A stretch of DNA of 64,000 nucleotides from Dehalococcoidales bacterium (lineage in GTDB: Bacteria > Chloroflexota > Dehalococcoidia > Dehalococcoidales > RBG-16-60-22), in assembly GCA_002688435.1 (NCBI GenBank), contig NZCW01000030.1:1-64000 (forward strand), given 5' to 3'. Positions 8,818 through 16,584 of this stretch are shown in pieces. The notes under the pieces were generated by a model. That model had not been told where the DNA came from and did no database searches. It saw nothing but the letters and a program-made list of their open reading frames with translations. Each line of letters starts with the position of its first letter. The stretch's first letter is position 1. A program made the position numbers and the translations under genes.

Positions 8818-10569
8818 TCATTCTAACTCGTTTGTCTTGCCGGCGATGGCCGCTTTGGCATGGCTCTTGAAATCGGCAAAAGACTGGATGACCTGCTGTT
8901 CCCTGCGGCGCTGGCGGACGGAAATAGTGGCGGTGGCTACTTCTTTATCGCCGACCACCAGCATGTAGGGTATTTTCTCAAGCTGCGCCTGCCGAATTTT
9001 GGGGTTCATCCTTTCCGCCCGGGCATCGATCTCGGCGCGTATCCCTTCGTCTTTGAGTTCGGCTTCTAGCTTACGGGCATACTCTAGGTGGCGGTCGGCT
9101 ATTGGAATGATTCTGACTTGGACCGGCGCTAGCCACAGTGGAAAAGCGCCGCCGTAGTGCTCGATGAGTGTGGCCAGGAAGCGTTCCATGCTGCCTAGTA
9201 CGGTGCGGTGTACCATGACTACCGTGTGTTCCTGTCCGTCCTCTCCGATATAGGTAACATTAAAGCGCGGCGGCAGGTTAAAGTCAACTTGGATGGTCGG
9301 CCCTTGCCAGGCTTTTCCCAGGGCGCTCTCGAACTTGATGTCTATTTTCGGTCCGTAGAAGACACCTTCTCCCGGGTCGATTTCATAGTTGAGTTTAGAG
9401 TATTCTAGGGCCCGGCGTAGGGTATCGGTGGCCTCCTCCCAGACCTCGGGAGTGCCGGCGTATTTCTCGGGCCGGGTGGAAAGCAGTAGCTGGTAGTTTT
9501 TGAAGTCAAAGACATCTATCATAAAGAGAGCTAGGTCCAGCACTCCGATTACTTCTGCCTCCAGCTGGTCAAGGCGGCAGAAGATATGGGCATCGTCTTG
9601 GGTAAACCCCCTGACCCGGGACAGGCCGTGCAGCACCCCGGAGCGTTCGTAGCGGTAGACAGTGCCCAGCTCGGCGTAGCGTATCGGCAGGTCACGGTAG
9701 CTGCGTAGCTTGGTCTGGTAAATTAGAATATGCCCCAGGCAGTTCATCGGTTTTACGATATATTTCTGCCCTTCCACATCTATCGGGCTATATAAATAGC
9801 CTAGGTAAAAATCAAGGTGTCCGCTGGTCTGCCATAGGTCCATGCGGGCGAGGTGGGGGGTATAGACAATCTCATAATCACGTTTCACATGTTCGTCTTT
9901 CCAGAAATCCTCGATGGCGCGGCGGATAATCGCTCCTTTGGGATGCCAGAGGACTAGTCCTGGGCCAAATTCATCCCGGATGCTGAACAGGTCAAGCTCT
10001 CGACCTAGTTTCCGGTGGTCCCGCTGGGCGGCTTCCTTAAGCCTTGTCAGGTGCCCGTCCAGAATTGTTAAGGTGTCAAAGGCGACCCCGTATATCCGCT
10101 GCAGCATGGGGTGGTGCTCGTCGCCGCGCCAGTAGGCACCGGCAATACTGACCAGCTTGAAGGCTTTTATCTCTCCGGTGGCGCTGACATGGGGCCCGCG
10201 GCACAAATCAATGAAAGAGCCCTGCCGGTAGATACTAACCTTATCATCGAGAAGCTCGTCAATCAGTTCCAGCTTGTAGGGCTGGGTGGCGAATAGCTGC
10301 CGGGCTTCTTCTCTGGTGACCTCTTCCCGATTGAAAATCAGATTGGCGGTGATTATTTCTTTCATCTTGTTCTCGATAAGGGGTAAATCATCCGGGGTGA
10401 GGGTGCGGGGTAAATCAAAGTCGTAATAAAAGCCGTCTTCAATTGCCGGGCCGATGCCGAATTTGGTGTTCGGGAAGATAGATAGGACCGCTTCCGCCAT
10501 GATGTGAGAGGCGGAATGCCGCATTGTCTCCAGCCTGGCCTCTTTGTTTTTCTCCTTACTTTGCGCCAT
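8818..10569 (-). CDS. thrS: Threonyl-tRNA synthetase lacking the TGS domain
   Basis: Charges tRNA-Thr. The 583-residue protein opens directly with the N2 editing domain (HSASHIMAEAVL near residues 18-29, CRGPH near 123-127, the zinc/editing motif pair). It then has the class II catalytic core (MNCLGHILIYQ, RYERSGVLHGLSRVRGFTQDD, motif 3 VHRTVLGSMERF) and the anticodon-binding domain from about 475. The N-terminal TGS (N1) domain of E. coli ThrRS is absent, as in some other bacteria. Start ATG at 10569 with GGGAG upstream. A leader hairpin and a good promoter precede it; infC downstream has its own promoter. Confidence 0.96.
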   Translation of the reverse strand: MAQSKEKNKEARLETMRHSASHIMAEAVLSIFPNTKFGIGPAIEDGFYYDFDLPRTLTPDDLPLIENKMKEIITANLIFNREEVTREEARQLFATQPYKLELIDELLDDKVSIYRQGSFIDLCRGPHVSATGEIKAFKLVSIAGAYWRGDEHHPMLQRIYGVAFDTLTILDGHLTRLKEAAQRDHRKLGRELDLFSIRDEFGPGLVLWHPKGAIIRRAIEDFWKDEHVKRDYEIVYTPHLARMDLWQTSGHLDFYLGYLYSPIDVEGQKYIVKPMNCLGHILIYQTKLRSYRDLPIRYAELGTVYRYERSGVLHGLSRVRGFTQDDAHIFCRLDQLEAEVIGVLDLALFMIDVFDFKNYQLLLSTRPEKYAGTPEVWEEATDTLRRALEYSKLNYEIDPGEGVFYGPKIDIKFESALGKAWQGPTIQVDFNLPPRFNVTYIGEDGQEHTVVMVHRTVLGSMERFLATLIEHYGGAFPLWLAPVQVRIIPIADRHLEYARKLEAELKDEGIRAEIDARAERMNPKIRQAQLEKIPYMLVVGDKEVATATISVRQRRREQQVIQSFADFKSHAKAAIAGKTNELE

Positions 10570-10595
10570 TATTAGGTTTCTCCCGGTTGATAATG

Positions 10596-10630
10596 AAAAC
10601 CTCTCATCCTGTCCCGGGACGAGAGGTTTT
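10596..10630 (-). promoter_or_regulatory. thrS leader stem-loop
   Basis: A perfect 10-bp stem AAAACCTCTC / GAGAGGTTTT encloses a loop containing the palindrome GTCCCGGGAC. It lies in the predicted 5' leader (start near 10650), 26 bases before the thrS ATG, and is followed by TTTT in the transcript. It could be an attenuator or a binding site for ThrRS. No T-box consensus was seen. Confidence 0.6.
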
Positions 10631-10656
10631 AATCACCGTGATTAGTCCACAGCCTT

Positions 10657-10685
10657 ATTATACCAGTGACAAACAATGAGTGCAA
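10657..10685 (-). promoter_or_regulatory. thrS promoter
   Basis: On the minus strand TTGCAC (10685-10680), 17-base spacer, TATAAT (10662-10657). Predicted transcription start is near 10650, about 80 bases before thrS. Confidence 0.7.
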
Positions 10686-10690
10686 TCGTC

Positions 10691-10719
10691 TTGCCTTCCG
10701 GACGCCCAGGCGCTATAAT
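10691..10719 (+). promoter_or_regulatory. Promoter of the 10.7 kb MFS gene
   Basis: TTGCCT (10691-10696), 17-base spacer, TATAAT (10714-10719), divergent from the thrS promoter. The predicted transcription start near 10726 rules out the track start at 10666 and selects ATG 10741. Confidence 0.65.
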
Positions 10720-10740
10720 GTTTCCAGTCCGCATGATAAC

Positions 10741-11883
10741 ATGATAAAGAGAGTTTTCCCTATTTTAGCCCTTTCCATCTTCTGTTGTATGCTGGGCTCT
10801 GGGATAGTGGTCCCCCTTTTGCCTCTTTATGCCGAGGGTCTGGGAGCGACCGGATTCGGGCTGGGATTAATCTTTGCCGCGTTTCCCATTTCCCGTACGC
10901 TGTTTACGCCTGTCTTCGGCCGGTTTTCTGACCGCGGTGGTCGGAAGCCGTTCATTGTCGTTGGTCTTTTGACCTATGCTATTATCTCGCCGGTTTTCGT
11001 CTGGGCGAATACGGTACCACTGTTGGTCCTGACGCGCCTGCTGCACGGCGTATCGGGCAGTATGATTCTACCCATTACTCAGGCCTACGTTGGTGATATT
11101 TCCCCCGAGGGCGAGGAAGGGAAATGGATGGGTTACGCTAACGCCGCCTTTTTCAGCGGTTTTGGCATCGGCCCTTTGATGGGGGGCGTGGTGGCGGAAC
11201 ATCTAGGAATGGATATTGCCTTCTTTGCTATGGGTGGTCTCAGTATGCTGGCGTTCTTTATTGCCGCTTTCTTTCTTCCTGAAGTCGGCAGCCATAAATC
11301 AGCCGAACGGATTCGTCTGTCCTTCAAAGAGATGGGCCGGAGTCGTACGATGACCGGCTTGGTGAGTTTCCGTCTGGCGCTTACCTTGGGCCGGGCCGCC
11401 TTTTTCACTTTTCTACCGGTCTTTGCCGCCCTGAAACTCGGCCTGCGCTCCAACCTTATCGGCGTCCTGGTGGCGGTCTATATGCTGCTTTCCTCGTTAC
11501 TCGGCATTCCTTGGGGCCGAATGGCTGACCGGTTTCATCGGAGGCCCTTGGTGGTGGCCGGCTGTCTGGTCAGCTTTGCCTATCTGGCGCTGGTGCCGCC
11601 GGCGGATAGTTTTGGGCAGTTACTGGCGCTGTGCGTTCTGGGGAGTCTCGGCGGCGCCATTTCTATTCCGGCCGCCTCGGCCATAGTGGTGACCGAGGGC
11701 CGAAAGTACGGCATGGGCTCGGCGATGGCCGTATTTAACGTAGCGATTAGTATCGGCATGGCGGTGGGGCCGATTCTGAGTGGGGTGATAGCCGATTTCG
11801 TTGGTATCGACGCTGTCTTTTACTTCGGGGCGGCGGTCTCCTTGGTGGCGGCCGGCCTGTTTCTCTGGTTTACCCGATCATAA
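10741..11883 (+). CDS. Major facilitator superfamily transporter (drug-efflux-like)
   Basis: A 380-residue inner-membrane carrier with twelve hydrophobic segments. The MFS loop 2-3 signature appears as GRFSDRGGRKPF after segment 2, and the internal repeat as WGRMADRFHRRPL after segment 8. The motif ISPEGEEGKWMGYANAAFFSGFGIGPLMGG in segments 4-5 resembles the antiporter motif of multidrug exporters. The ORF track begins at 10666, but the promoter lies at 10691-10719, so ATG 10741 is the start. There is no Shine-Dalgarno sequence and the leader is about 15 bases. Substrate unknown. Confidence 0.88.
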   Translation: MIKRVFPILALSIFCCMLGSGIVVPLLPLYAEGLGATGFGLGLIFAAFPISRTLFTPVFGRFSDRGGRKPFIVVGLLTYAIISPVFVWANTVPLLVLTRLLHGVSGSMILPITQAYVGDISPEGEEGKWMGYANAAFFSGFGIGPLMGGVVAEHLGMDIAFFAMGGLSMLAFFIAAFFLPEVGSHKSAERIRLSFKEMGRSRTMTGLVSFRLALTLGRAAFFTFLPVFAALKLGLRSNLIGVLVAVYMLLSSLLGIPWGRMADRFHRRPLVVAGCLVSFAYLALVPPADSFGQLLALCVLGSLGGAISIPAASAIVVTEGRKYGMGSAMAVFNVAISIGMAVGPILSGVIADFVGIDAVFYFGAAVSLVAAGLFLWFTRS

Positions 11884-11905
11884 GAGCTGACCTGGTAACC
11901 CACCT

Positions 11906-12274
11906 TTAGTTGACCGTAACTAGGTAAAGGTTACCCTCCTCGCTGTGGGCTTTGACCAGTTCCGAATGCATTAATGGTGTTAGTTGGGCATATATCTCCG
12001 CCTCAGACAGGTTGAAGTGTTGTTTTACCTTTTCTCGGGTCATCTTGCTTGGGCTCTTAATGAACTTATAGACTTTCTTCTGCAGTTCAGTGAGTCCCTC
12101 CGTACCCTTTATCCCTAGGCTCTCTCTAGTAGGGGTAGCTAAATAGGATGCCCACGATTGGCATTTACCAGCATGCAAGCCGATATCCATGAGGCAATCC
12201 TCACAAACTGTCTGCCCTTGGTGCGTGTAGCGCTTCTCCTCAGAAATCTCACGCCCACACCGACTACATTTCAT
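11906..12274 (-). CDS. Zinc-ribbon and winged-helix-like protein, unknown function
   Basis: About 122 residues. The N-terminal zinc ribbon (MKCSRCGREISEEKRYTHQGQTVCEDC, CxxC...CxxC) is followed by a C-terminal helical segment with the look of a winged helix (LTELQKKVYKFIKSPSKMTREKVKQHFNLSEAEI). It may be a small DNA- or RNA-binding regulator, but the target cannot be inferred. The internal ATG at 12274 (MKCSRC) is preferred over the track start at 12307 because GGAAGGGAAG lies just upstream and the ribbon starts there. It sits 42 bases downstream of bioY in the same direction, possibly in the same transcript. Confidence 0.7.
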   Translation of the reverse strand: MKCSRCGREISEEKRYTHQGQTVCEDCLMDIGLHAGKCQSWASYLATPTRESLGIKGTEGLTELQKKVYKFIKSPSKMTREKVKQHFNLSEAEIYAQLTPLMHSELVKAHSEEGNLYLVTVN

Positions 12275-12316
12275 TATGATCTTCCCTTCCTTCTGCCGAG
12301 TGTCCATACTGTATCA

Positions 12317-12976
12317 TCAAGGGAGTCGCCAACTCGCCCATTTATCTTTATCTACCTCGCCATTGTAGGCTGATTTGGGGGTTACCCCTCTGGCTATGGC
12401 CGCGGCTAGGATAGCCTTGGTAATGTCACCGGCAATAAAGGGGATAACTCCCATCATGAGGAGGTTGGTAAAGGCTATTGGTTCTCCTTTCACCAAGTTA
12501 ATCCAGAGCCCGAGCTGAAGGACACCGGGGACATAGATCAGAATAAAATTGGCGAAGAGCATGAGTCCGAGCATGCTCAGGAAGCTTCTTGATCTGATAT
12601 ACTTATCGGTGAAATGGCCTAGGAAAAGGGCGGCTAGAATAAAACCGATAATGTATCCCCCGGTGGGTCCAGCTAGGTGACTCAAGCCGCCGCCCCAGCC
12701 GGTAAACCAGGGTACCCCGGCAATGCCGAGCCCGGCATACATGGTCAGACTTATACCTCCCCACCACCTTCCCAGGATGACACCGGCGAGGAGCACGGCA
12801 AAAGTCTGTCCCGTCACCGGTACCGGGCTCCACGGAATCACGATTCTAATCTGAGCGATGAGACCAGTAAGACAGGCTATGCCTACGGCTAGGGCTAGCT
12901 TTTTCGGTAGGCTTAGCTCATACCTCCATCGGAAGACATCATATTTGTTTCGGTCGACTCTAGCTGCTATTGCCAT
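12317..12976 (-). CDS. bioY: BioY-type biotin transporter substrate-binding subunit
   Basis: S-component of an ECF-type biotin uptake system, an integral membrane protein with about six hydrophobic segments. The BioY hallmarks are PVPVTGQTFAVLLAGVILG and GLGIAGVPWFTGWGGG followed by GPTGGYIIGFILAA. It has about 219 residues from ATG 12976, chosen over the track start because AGGAGGT lies just upstream. Genes for the ECF ATPases and EcfT are not in the window; BioY can also work alone or share a common energising module. Confidence 0.92.
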   Translation of the reverse strand: MAIAARVDRNKYDVFRWRYELSLPKKLALAVGIACLTGLIAQIRIVIPWSPVPVTGQTFAVLLAGVILGRWWGGISLTMYAGLGIAGVPWFTGWGGGLSHLAGPTGGYIIGFILAALFLGHFTDKYIRSRSFLSMLGLMLFANFILIYVPGVLQLGLWINLVKGEPIAFTNLLMMGVIPFIAGDITKAILAAAIARGVTPKSAYNGEVDKDKWASWRLP

Positions 12977-13181
12977 GTTTACCTCCTTCATTCCTTAATG
13001 TCAGGTATCTGTTTAGGATGAGTACATCAGGAGAAAATAGATAAAGTCTCTCGGGGGCATTTTAACAGGTACCAGGTAGATAGTCAATGAGGTGAAACAC
13101 GAAATAACTGGTAATCCTATTAAGCGAAGTATTTTGGGTGAGTAATGAAGTCGGGTTCCCCGGGAACTAATCTGTCGGGTC

Positions 13182-13412
13182 TTATTTTGTCGGTTTCTCT
13201 GTACCGATAAGGGCAATTTCTATGTTGCGACCACAGCTTGAGCAGGTTATGCTTAAGGTAACCGGCTGTCTCATTATTCTCTCGGCAACGGCGGTAACCA
13301 CCGAGTCGATATTATCCAAGCGCTGATCCAACATATCCAAACGGCTCTTGATACGTTCAATAGCCTGTGCCGGTTCCTGGTCGGTCAGCTTGGTTTCTTC
13401 TTTCTTCGCCAA
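13182..13412 (-). CDS. Small coiled-coil protein with a C-terminal zinc-binding pair
   Basis: 76 residues. A charged helical segment with heptad character (AIERIKSRLDMLDQRLDNIDSVVTAVAERI, about 17-46) is followed by TCSSCGRNIEIALIG, a single CxxC that could bind metal in a dimer. The start is TTG at 13412. The gene has a consensus promoter (TTGACA-17-TATAAT) 34 bases upstream, which argues that it is real and well expressed. I do not recognise the family. Confidence 0.65.
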   Translation of the reverse strand: MAKKEETKLTDQEPAQAIERIKSRLDMLDQRLDNIDSVVTAVAERIMRQPVTLSITCSSCGRNIEIALIGTEKPTK

Positions 13413-13445
13413 GATAGCATTCTCACTAGAAGTAAAGTCAGCCTA

Positions 13446-13474
13446 ATTATACGTTCCGGGCGGAAGTATGTCAA
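13446..13474 (-). promoter_or_regulatory. Consensus promoter for the 13.2 kb small gene
   Basis: On the minus strand TTGACA (13474-13469), 17-base spacer, TATAAT (13451-13446): a perfect sigma-70 consensus. Expected start near 13439. Confidence 0.8.
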
Positions 13475-13530
13475 AAGTTGGGTGTGGGCGGATGGAGATT
13501 GAGGTCGAAAAATAATCTTTCTCTGCCGTA

Positions 13531-13559
13531 TTGATTTGTGCCCACCATAGGGGTATAAT
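13531..13559 (+). promoter_or_regulatory. Promoter for the EF-Tu-domain-2-like gene
   Basis: TTGATT (13531-13536), 17-base spacer, TATAAT (13554-13559). Transcription is expected from about 13566, followed by GGAGGAGGG just before the ATG at 13614. Confidence 0.7.
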
Positions 13560-13613
13560 TTCAACACGGCAGGATAATCTTATCTTGAATTAACTATCGG
13601 AGGAGGGAGTCAA

Positions 13614-13868
13614 ATGCCTGAGGAAGAAATTGGTAAAGTAAGCGACTTCTTTGCCCATCCCGTGGTCGCCGGAATCGAGATGACCAGTACGCTGAAAGTG
13701 GGCGACACCATCCACGTTAAAGGGCATACCACAGACTTGGAACTTACCATCGGCTCGATGCAGATTGACAACGTGAACGTTAATGAAGCCAAGGCAGGGG
13801 ATTCCGTTGGCATCAAGGTCCCCGACCGGGTAAGGCACGGGGACATCGTCTACAAAGTTACCGTCTGA
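13614..13868 (+). CDS. Translation elongation factor-like beta-barrel protein
   Basis: 84 residues that look like a free-standing domain 2 of translational GTPases. It reads VGKVSDFFAHPVVAGIEMTS-like (here IGKVSDFFAHPVVAGIEM), then LKVGDTIHVKGHTTDLELTIGSMQ, and EAKAGDSVGIKVPDRVRHGDIVYKV. These segments match the beta-barrel of EF-Tu/SelB/IF-2 (LKVGDxIxIxG...AxxGDxVgI). It has no GTPase domain. Small proteins of this type occur alone in anaerobes and are of unknown function. Promoter, strong Shine-Dalgarno and terminator are all present, so it forms its own transcription unit. Confidence 0.8.
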   Translation: MPEEEIGKVSDFFAHPVVAGIEMTSTLKVGDTIHVKGHTTDLELTIGSMQIDNVNVNEAKAGDSVGIKVPDRVRHGDIVYKVTV

Positions 13869-13873
13869 GCTGG

Positions 13874-13894
13874 ACGGTGATAAACACCGTTTTT
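13874..13894 (+). terminator. Rho-independent terminator of the EF-like gene
   Basis: ACGGTG / CACCGT stem with a 5-base loop followed by TTTT, six bases after the stop codon. A second inverted repeat (GATCAG...CTGATC) follows before the convergent ribH. Confidence 0.65.
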
Positions 13895-13952
13895 GGGGAT
13901 CAGTCCGTCTCCTGATCGCCAGCGTGGTCTTAGTGACTGACCCGAGGCCAGT

Positions 13953-14420
13953 CTAGCCGATAGTCTTGACTAGGTTGGCCATTTCGATGGCGCTCACCGC
14001 GGCGGTAAAGCCTTTATTCCCGGCTTTGGTTCCCGACCGTTCCACCGCCTGCTCCAAGGTATCCGTGGTGATAACGCCGTTTATCACTGGCAGGCCGGTA
14101 TCCAGACCTACTTTTGCCATCCCCTTGGTGACCTCGGCGGTGATGTACTCAAAATGAGGTGTGCCGCCGCGGATTACCGTTGCTAGGCAGATAATCGCAT
14201 CATACTTCTGGGAACGGGCTAATTTCTGGGCAATGAGCGGAATTTCAAATGAGCCTGGTGTCCAGGCAATCTCTATGTCTTCTTCCTTAACTCCGTGGCG
14301 GAGTAGAGCGTCTTGGGCTCCTTCCAGCAGTTTGTTGGTGAAGAACTCGTTGAAACGGGAGACAACCAGCCCGAACTTCAACCCTTCACCGATCAGTTTG
14401 CCTTCAAAACGTTTGCTCAT
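13953..14420 (-). CDS. ribH: 6,7-dimethyl-8-ribityllumazine synthase
   Basis: Condenses the ribitylamino-pyrimidine with 3,4-dihydroxy-2-butanone 4-phosphate to form lumazine, the last intermediate before riboflavin. 155 residues, standard length. Motifs: [17 protein letters not shown] at the N-terminus, [30 protein letters not shown] and [16 protein letters not shown] at the C-terminus. It lies 33 bases after ribBA and is the last gene of a ribE-ribBA-ribH unit. Confidence 0.96.
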   Translation of the reverse strand: MSKRFEGKLIGEGLKFGLVVSRFNEFFTNKLLEGAQDALLRHGVKEEDIEIAWTPGSFEIPLIAQKLARSQKYDAIICLATVIRGGTPHFEYITAEVTKGMAKVGLDTGLPVINGVITTDTLEQAVERSGTKAGNKGFTAAVSAIEMANLVKTIG

Positions 14421-14453
14421 TATTCTCTCCTTGGTCCTTTATTATATCATCCC

Positions 14454-15671
14454 TTAGTTTTCGGTGTTCTTGGGGACTTTCAAGGTGTGCCCCAGTTTTT
14501 TCTGTTTGGTTTCCAGGTAACGGGAATTATACAGGTTGGGCGTGGTGATAATCGGCACTGTTTCCACTACCTTCAGCCCGTAGCTTTCTAGGCCAATGAC
14601 CTTTTTAGGGTTGTTGGTGAGCAGGCGGATTTCGCGCAGGCCTAGCTCGGCCAGGATCTGGGCGCCGATGCCGTAGTCCCGCAGGTCCGCCCCGAAGCCT
14701 AAAGACAGGTTAGCTTCTACGGTGTCCAGTCCTTTGTCCTGGAGGGCGTAAGCCCTAATTTTATTGTGGATGCCGATGCCCCGCCCTTCCTGTCTCATAT
14801 AGAGGAGGACGCCACGCCCTTCCTCGGTGATACTTTTCATCGCCATGGTAATCTGGTCGCCGCAATCGCAGCGCAGGCTGCTAAAGACTTCACCGGTGAG
14901 GCACTGGCTGTGGACCCGTACCAGGACCGGTTCCTCGGTGGTGATGTCTCCCATTACCAGGGCCAGATGTTCGTCCGGGTTAGTGATACTTTTATAGGCA
15001 ATGGCAGCAAATTCCCCGTAGACCGTGGGTAGCTTGGCCTCGGCTACCCGGTGTATCAGTCTTTCATGGCGGTGACGGTAGGCGATAAGGTCGGCTACGG
15101 CCACTATTTTTATTTCGAACTGCTCCGCTATTATCTTGAGCTGCGGCAGGCGCGCCATGGTGCCATCTTCATTTAAAAGCTCACAGATAACCCCGGCCGG
15201 ATAGAGACCGGCCAGTTTGGCTAGGTCAACGATGGCTTCGGTGTGTCCCGCCCGTGCTAGGGCGCCACCTTCCTTGGCTCGTAGAGGGAACATGTGTCCC
15301 GGCTGGACTAAATCCTCGGGCTTAGTCGCTGGGTTAACCACCGCCCTTATCGTCTCCGCCCGGTCGGCGGCGGAAATGCCGGTACTTACTCGGTGTTTCG
15401 CTTCGATGGACACGGTGAAGGCGGTGGTAAATCGGGAAGTATTGTTCTGCACCATCAAGGGAATCTTCAGTTCATCCAAGCGTTGACCGGTGGTGGGCAG
15501 GCAGATGAGCCCCCGGCCGTGTCTGGCCATAAAGTTAATCGCTTCAGCGGTAACTTTCTCTGCCGCCATGGCTAGGTCGCCTTCGTTCTCCCGATCTTCA
15601 TCATCAACGATAATGATGAACTTACCGGCTTCGATGTCTTTAATGGCTTCTGGAATACTGGCGAGAGGCAT
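14454..15671 (-). CDS. ribBA: Bifunctional DHBP synthase / GTP cyclohydrolase II
   Basis: Supplies both precursors of riboflavin. The N-terminal half (about 1-200) is 3,4-dihydroxy-2-butanone-4-phosphate synthase ([30 protein letters not shown]). The C-terminal half (about 205-400) is GTP cyclohydrolase II with its zinc cysteines ([20 protein letters not shown]) and RQEGRGIG. At 405 residues it is a full-length fusion. The start is ATG 15671. It follows ribE after 27 bases. The second enzyme of the pathway, RibD, is not in the window. Confidence 0.97.
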   Translation of the reverse strand: MPLASIPEAIKDIEAGKFIIIVDDEDRENEGDLAMAAEKVTAEAINFMARHGRGLICLPTTGQRLDELKIPLMVQNNTSRFTTAFTVSIEAKHRVSTGISAADRAETIRAVVNPATKPEDLVQPGHMFPLRAKEGGALARAGHTEAIVDLAKLAGLYPAGVICELLNEDGTMARLPQLKIIAEQFEIKIVAVADLIAYRHRHERLIHRVAEAKLPTVYGEFAAIAYKSITNPDEHLALVMGDITTEEPVLVRVHSQCLTGEVFSSLRCDCGDQITMAMKSITEEGRGVLLYMRQEGRGIGIHNKIRAYALQDKGLDTVEANLSLGFGADLRDYGIGAQILAELGLREIRLLTNNPKKVIGLESYGLKVVETVPIITTPNLYNSRYLETKQKKLGHTLKVPKNTEN

Positions 15672-15698
15672 ATCTGTCTCTTCTCTTCCCTTAAGAAG

Positions 15699-16328
15699 TT
15701 AACCGATCGGAAAACCGTGCTTCTCTAAAAACTCGGCAGTGATGCCGGGGCTGCGAACCTGACCCAGCTGTGCTACGTATTTGGCTATGATATCCACTTC
15801 CAGGTTTACCGGATCGCCTACCTGTTGGCTGCCCAGGGTGGTGTGTTTCTGGGTATAGTCTACCACCGATACTCGGAATGAACCATTATCTTTATCGGTA
15901 ATGGTGAGGCTAATCCCGTCCACGGCGATAAACCCTTGCAGCGCGGTAAAGCGCATCACTTCTGGAGGAGCTTCAAACCCAATGAGCATTGTCCCGCCGT
16001 CCCAAGTGACCGAGGCCACTTTCCCGGTATCGTCCGTGTGCCCTTGGACCAGGTGGCCGCCCAGTCGTCCCCCCAGGGCTACCGGTCGTTCCAGGTTGAC
16101 GCTGTCCCCGAGGTGGAGCCGTCCGAGGTTAGTCCGCGCCAGTGTTTCCGGCATGACGTTAACGGAAAAAGAACTGGTATTGAAGGTAGTTACCGTCAGG
16201 CAGGCCCCGTTGATGGCAATGCTGTCGCCGGGCTTGATTTCAGGCATAATATCGCGGGCGGTAATAACCAGGCTACCGGCCGGTATGGAGGTAACTTTTC
16301 CTATCTCTTCAATAATCCCGGTGAACAT
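15699..16328 (-). CDS. ribE: Riboflavin synthase alpha chain
   Basis: Dismutates two lumazine molecules to riboflavin. 209 residues built of two lumazine-binding repeats: MFTGIIEEIGKV, NGACLTVT and LGRLHLGDSVNLERP in the first; GGHLVQGHTDDTG, VDGISLTITD and LGSQQVGDPVNLEVDI in the second. First gene of the rib unit. No FMN riboswitch consensus was recognised in the 256 bases between it and uvrD, so control is unclear. Confidence 0.96.
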   Translation of the reverse strand: MFTGIIEEIGKVTSIPAGSLVITARDIMPEIKPGDSIAINGACLTVTTFNTSSFSVNVMPETLARTNLGRLHLGDSVNLERPVALGGRLGGHLVQGHTDDTGKVASVTWDGGTMLIGFEAPPEVMRFTALQGFIAVDGISLTITDKDNGSFRVSVVDYTQKHTTLGSQQVGDPVNLEVDIIAKYVAQLGQVRSPGITAEFLEKHGFPIG

Positions 16329-16440
16329 ACCAGTTCCTTAACATAAAGCCCAAGTTATTGTCATTCTAACACCTCTTTTCTCAAAAGTGCAATATTCAAG
16401 ATGTTGGGAAACCAGAATTCACCTTCGCTTTAGAATATTT

Positions 16441-16476
16441 GGTGACCTCATCCTTGTCTTTGGTAAAGACTCACCT
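16441..16476. repeat. Intergenic repeat fragment, copy F
   Basis: GGTGACCTCATCC followed by CTTTGGTAAAG, a shortened form of the repeat near 22112. It sits in the ribE-uvrD gap (16329-16584), which holds no gene I can support. Confidence 0.4.
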
Positions 16477-16549
16477 TCTTATATCGTAGGACTATTCATA
16501 GGGAATCACCTTGTTCTTTTGGAATCTGAGTTTTGCAACAGGCTCTGGT

Positions 16550-16578
16550 AAGACAGCTACGCGGTGAAATGCTATAAT
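16550..16578 (+). promoter_or_regulatory. uvrD promoter (extended -10)
   Basis: AAGACA (16550-16555), 17-base spacer, TGC-TATAAT with the -10 box at 16573-16578. The expected start is about 16585, which is the A of the uvrD ATG, so the mRNA would be leaderless. Confidence 0.65.
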
Positions 16579-16584
16579 TAGACG

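Noticed and set aside
13013-13216. 67-residue minus-strand ORF after the small coiled-coil gene
   Set aside because: No ribosome site, no recognisable pattern, and it overlaps the end of the better supported gene.
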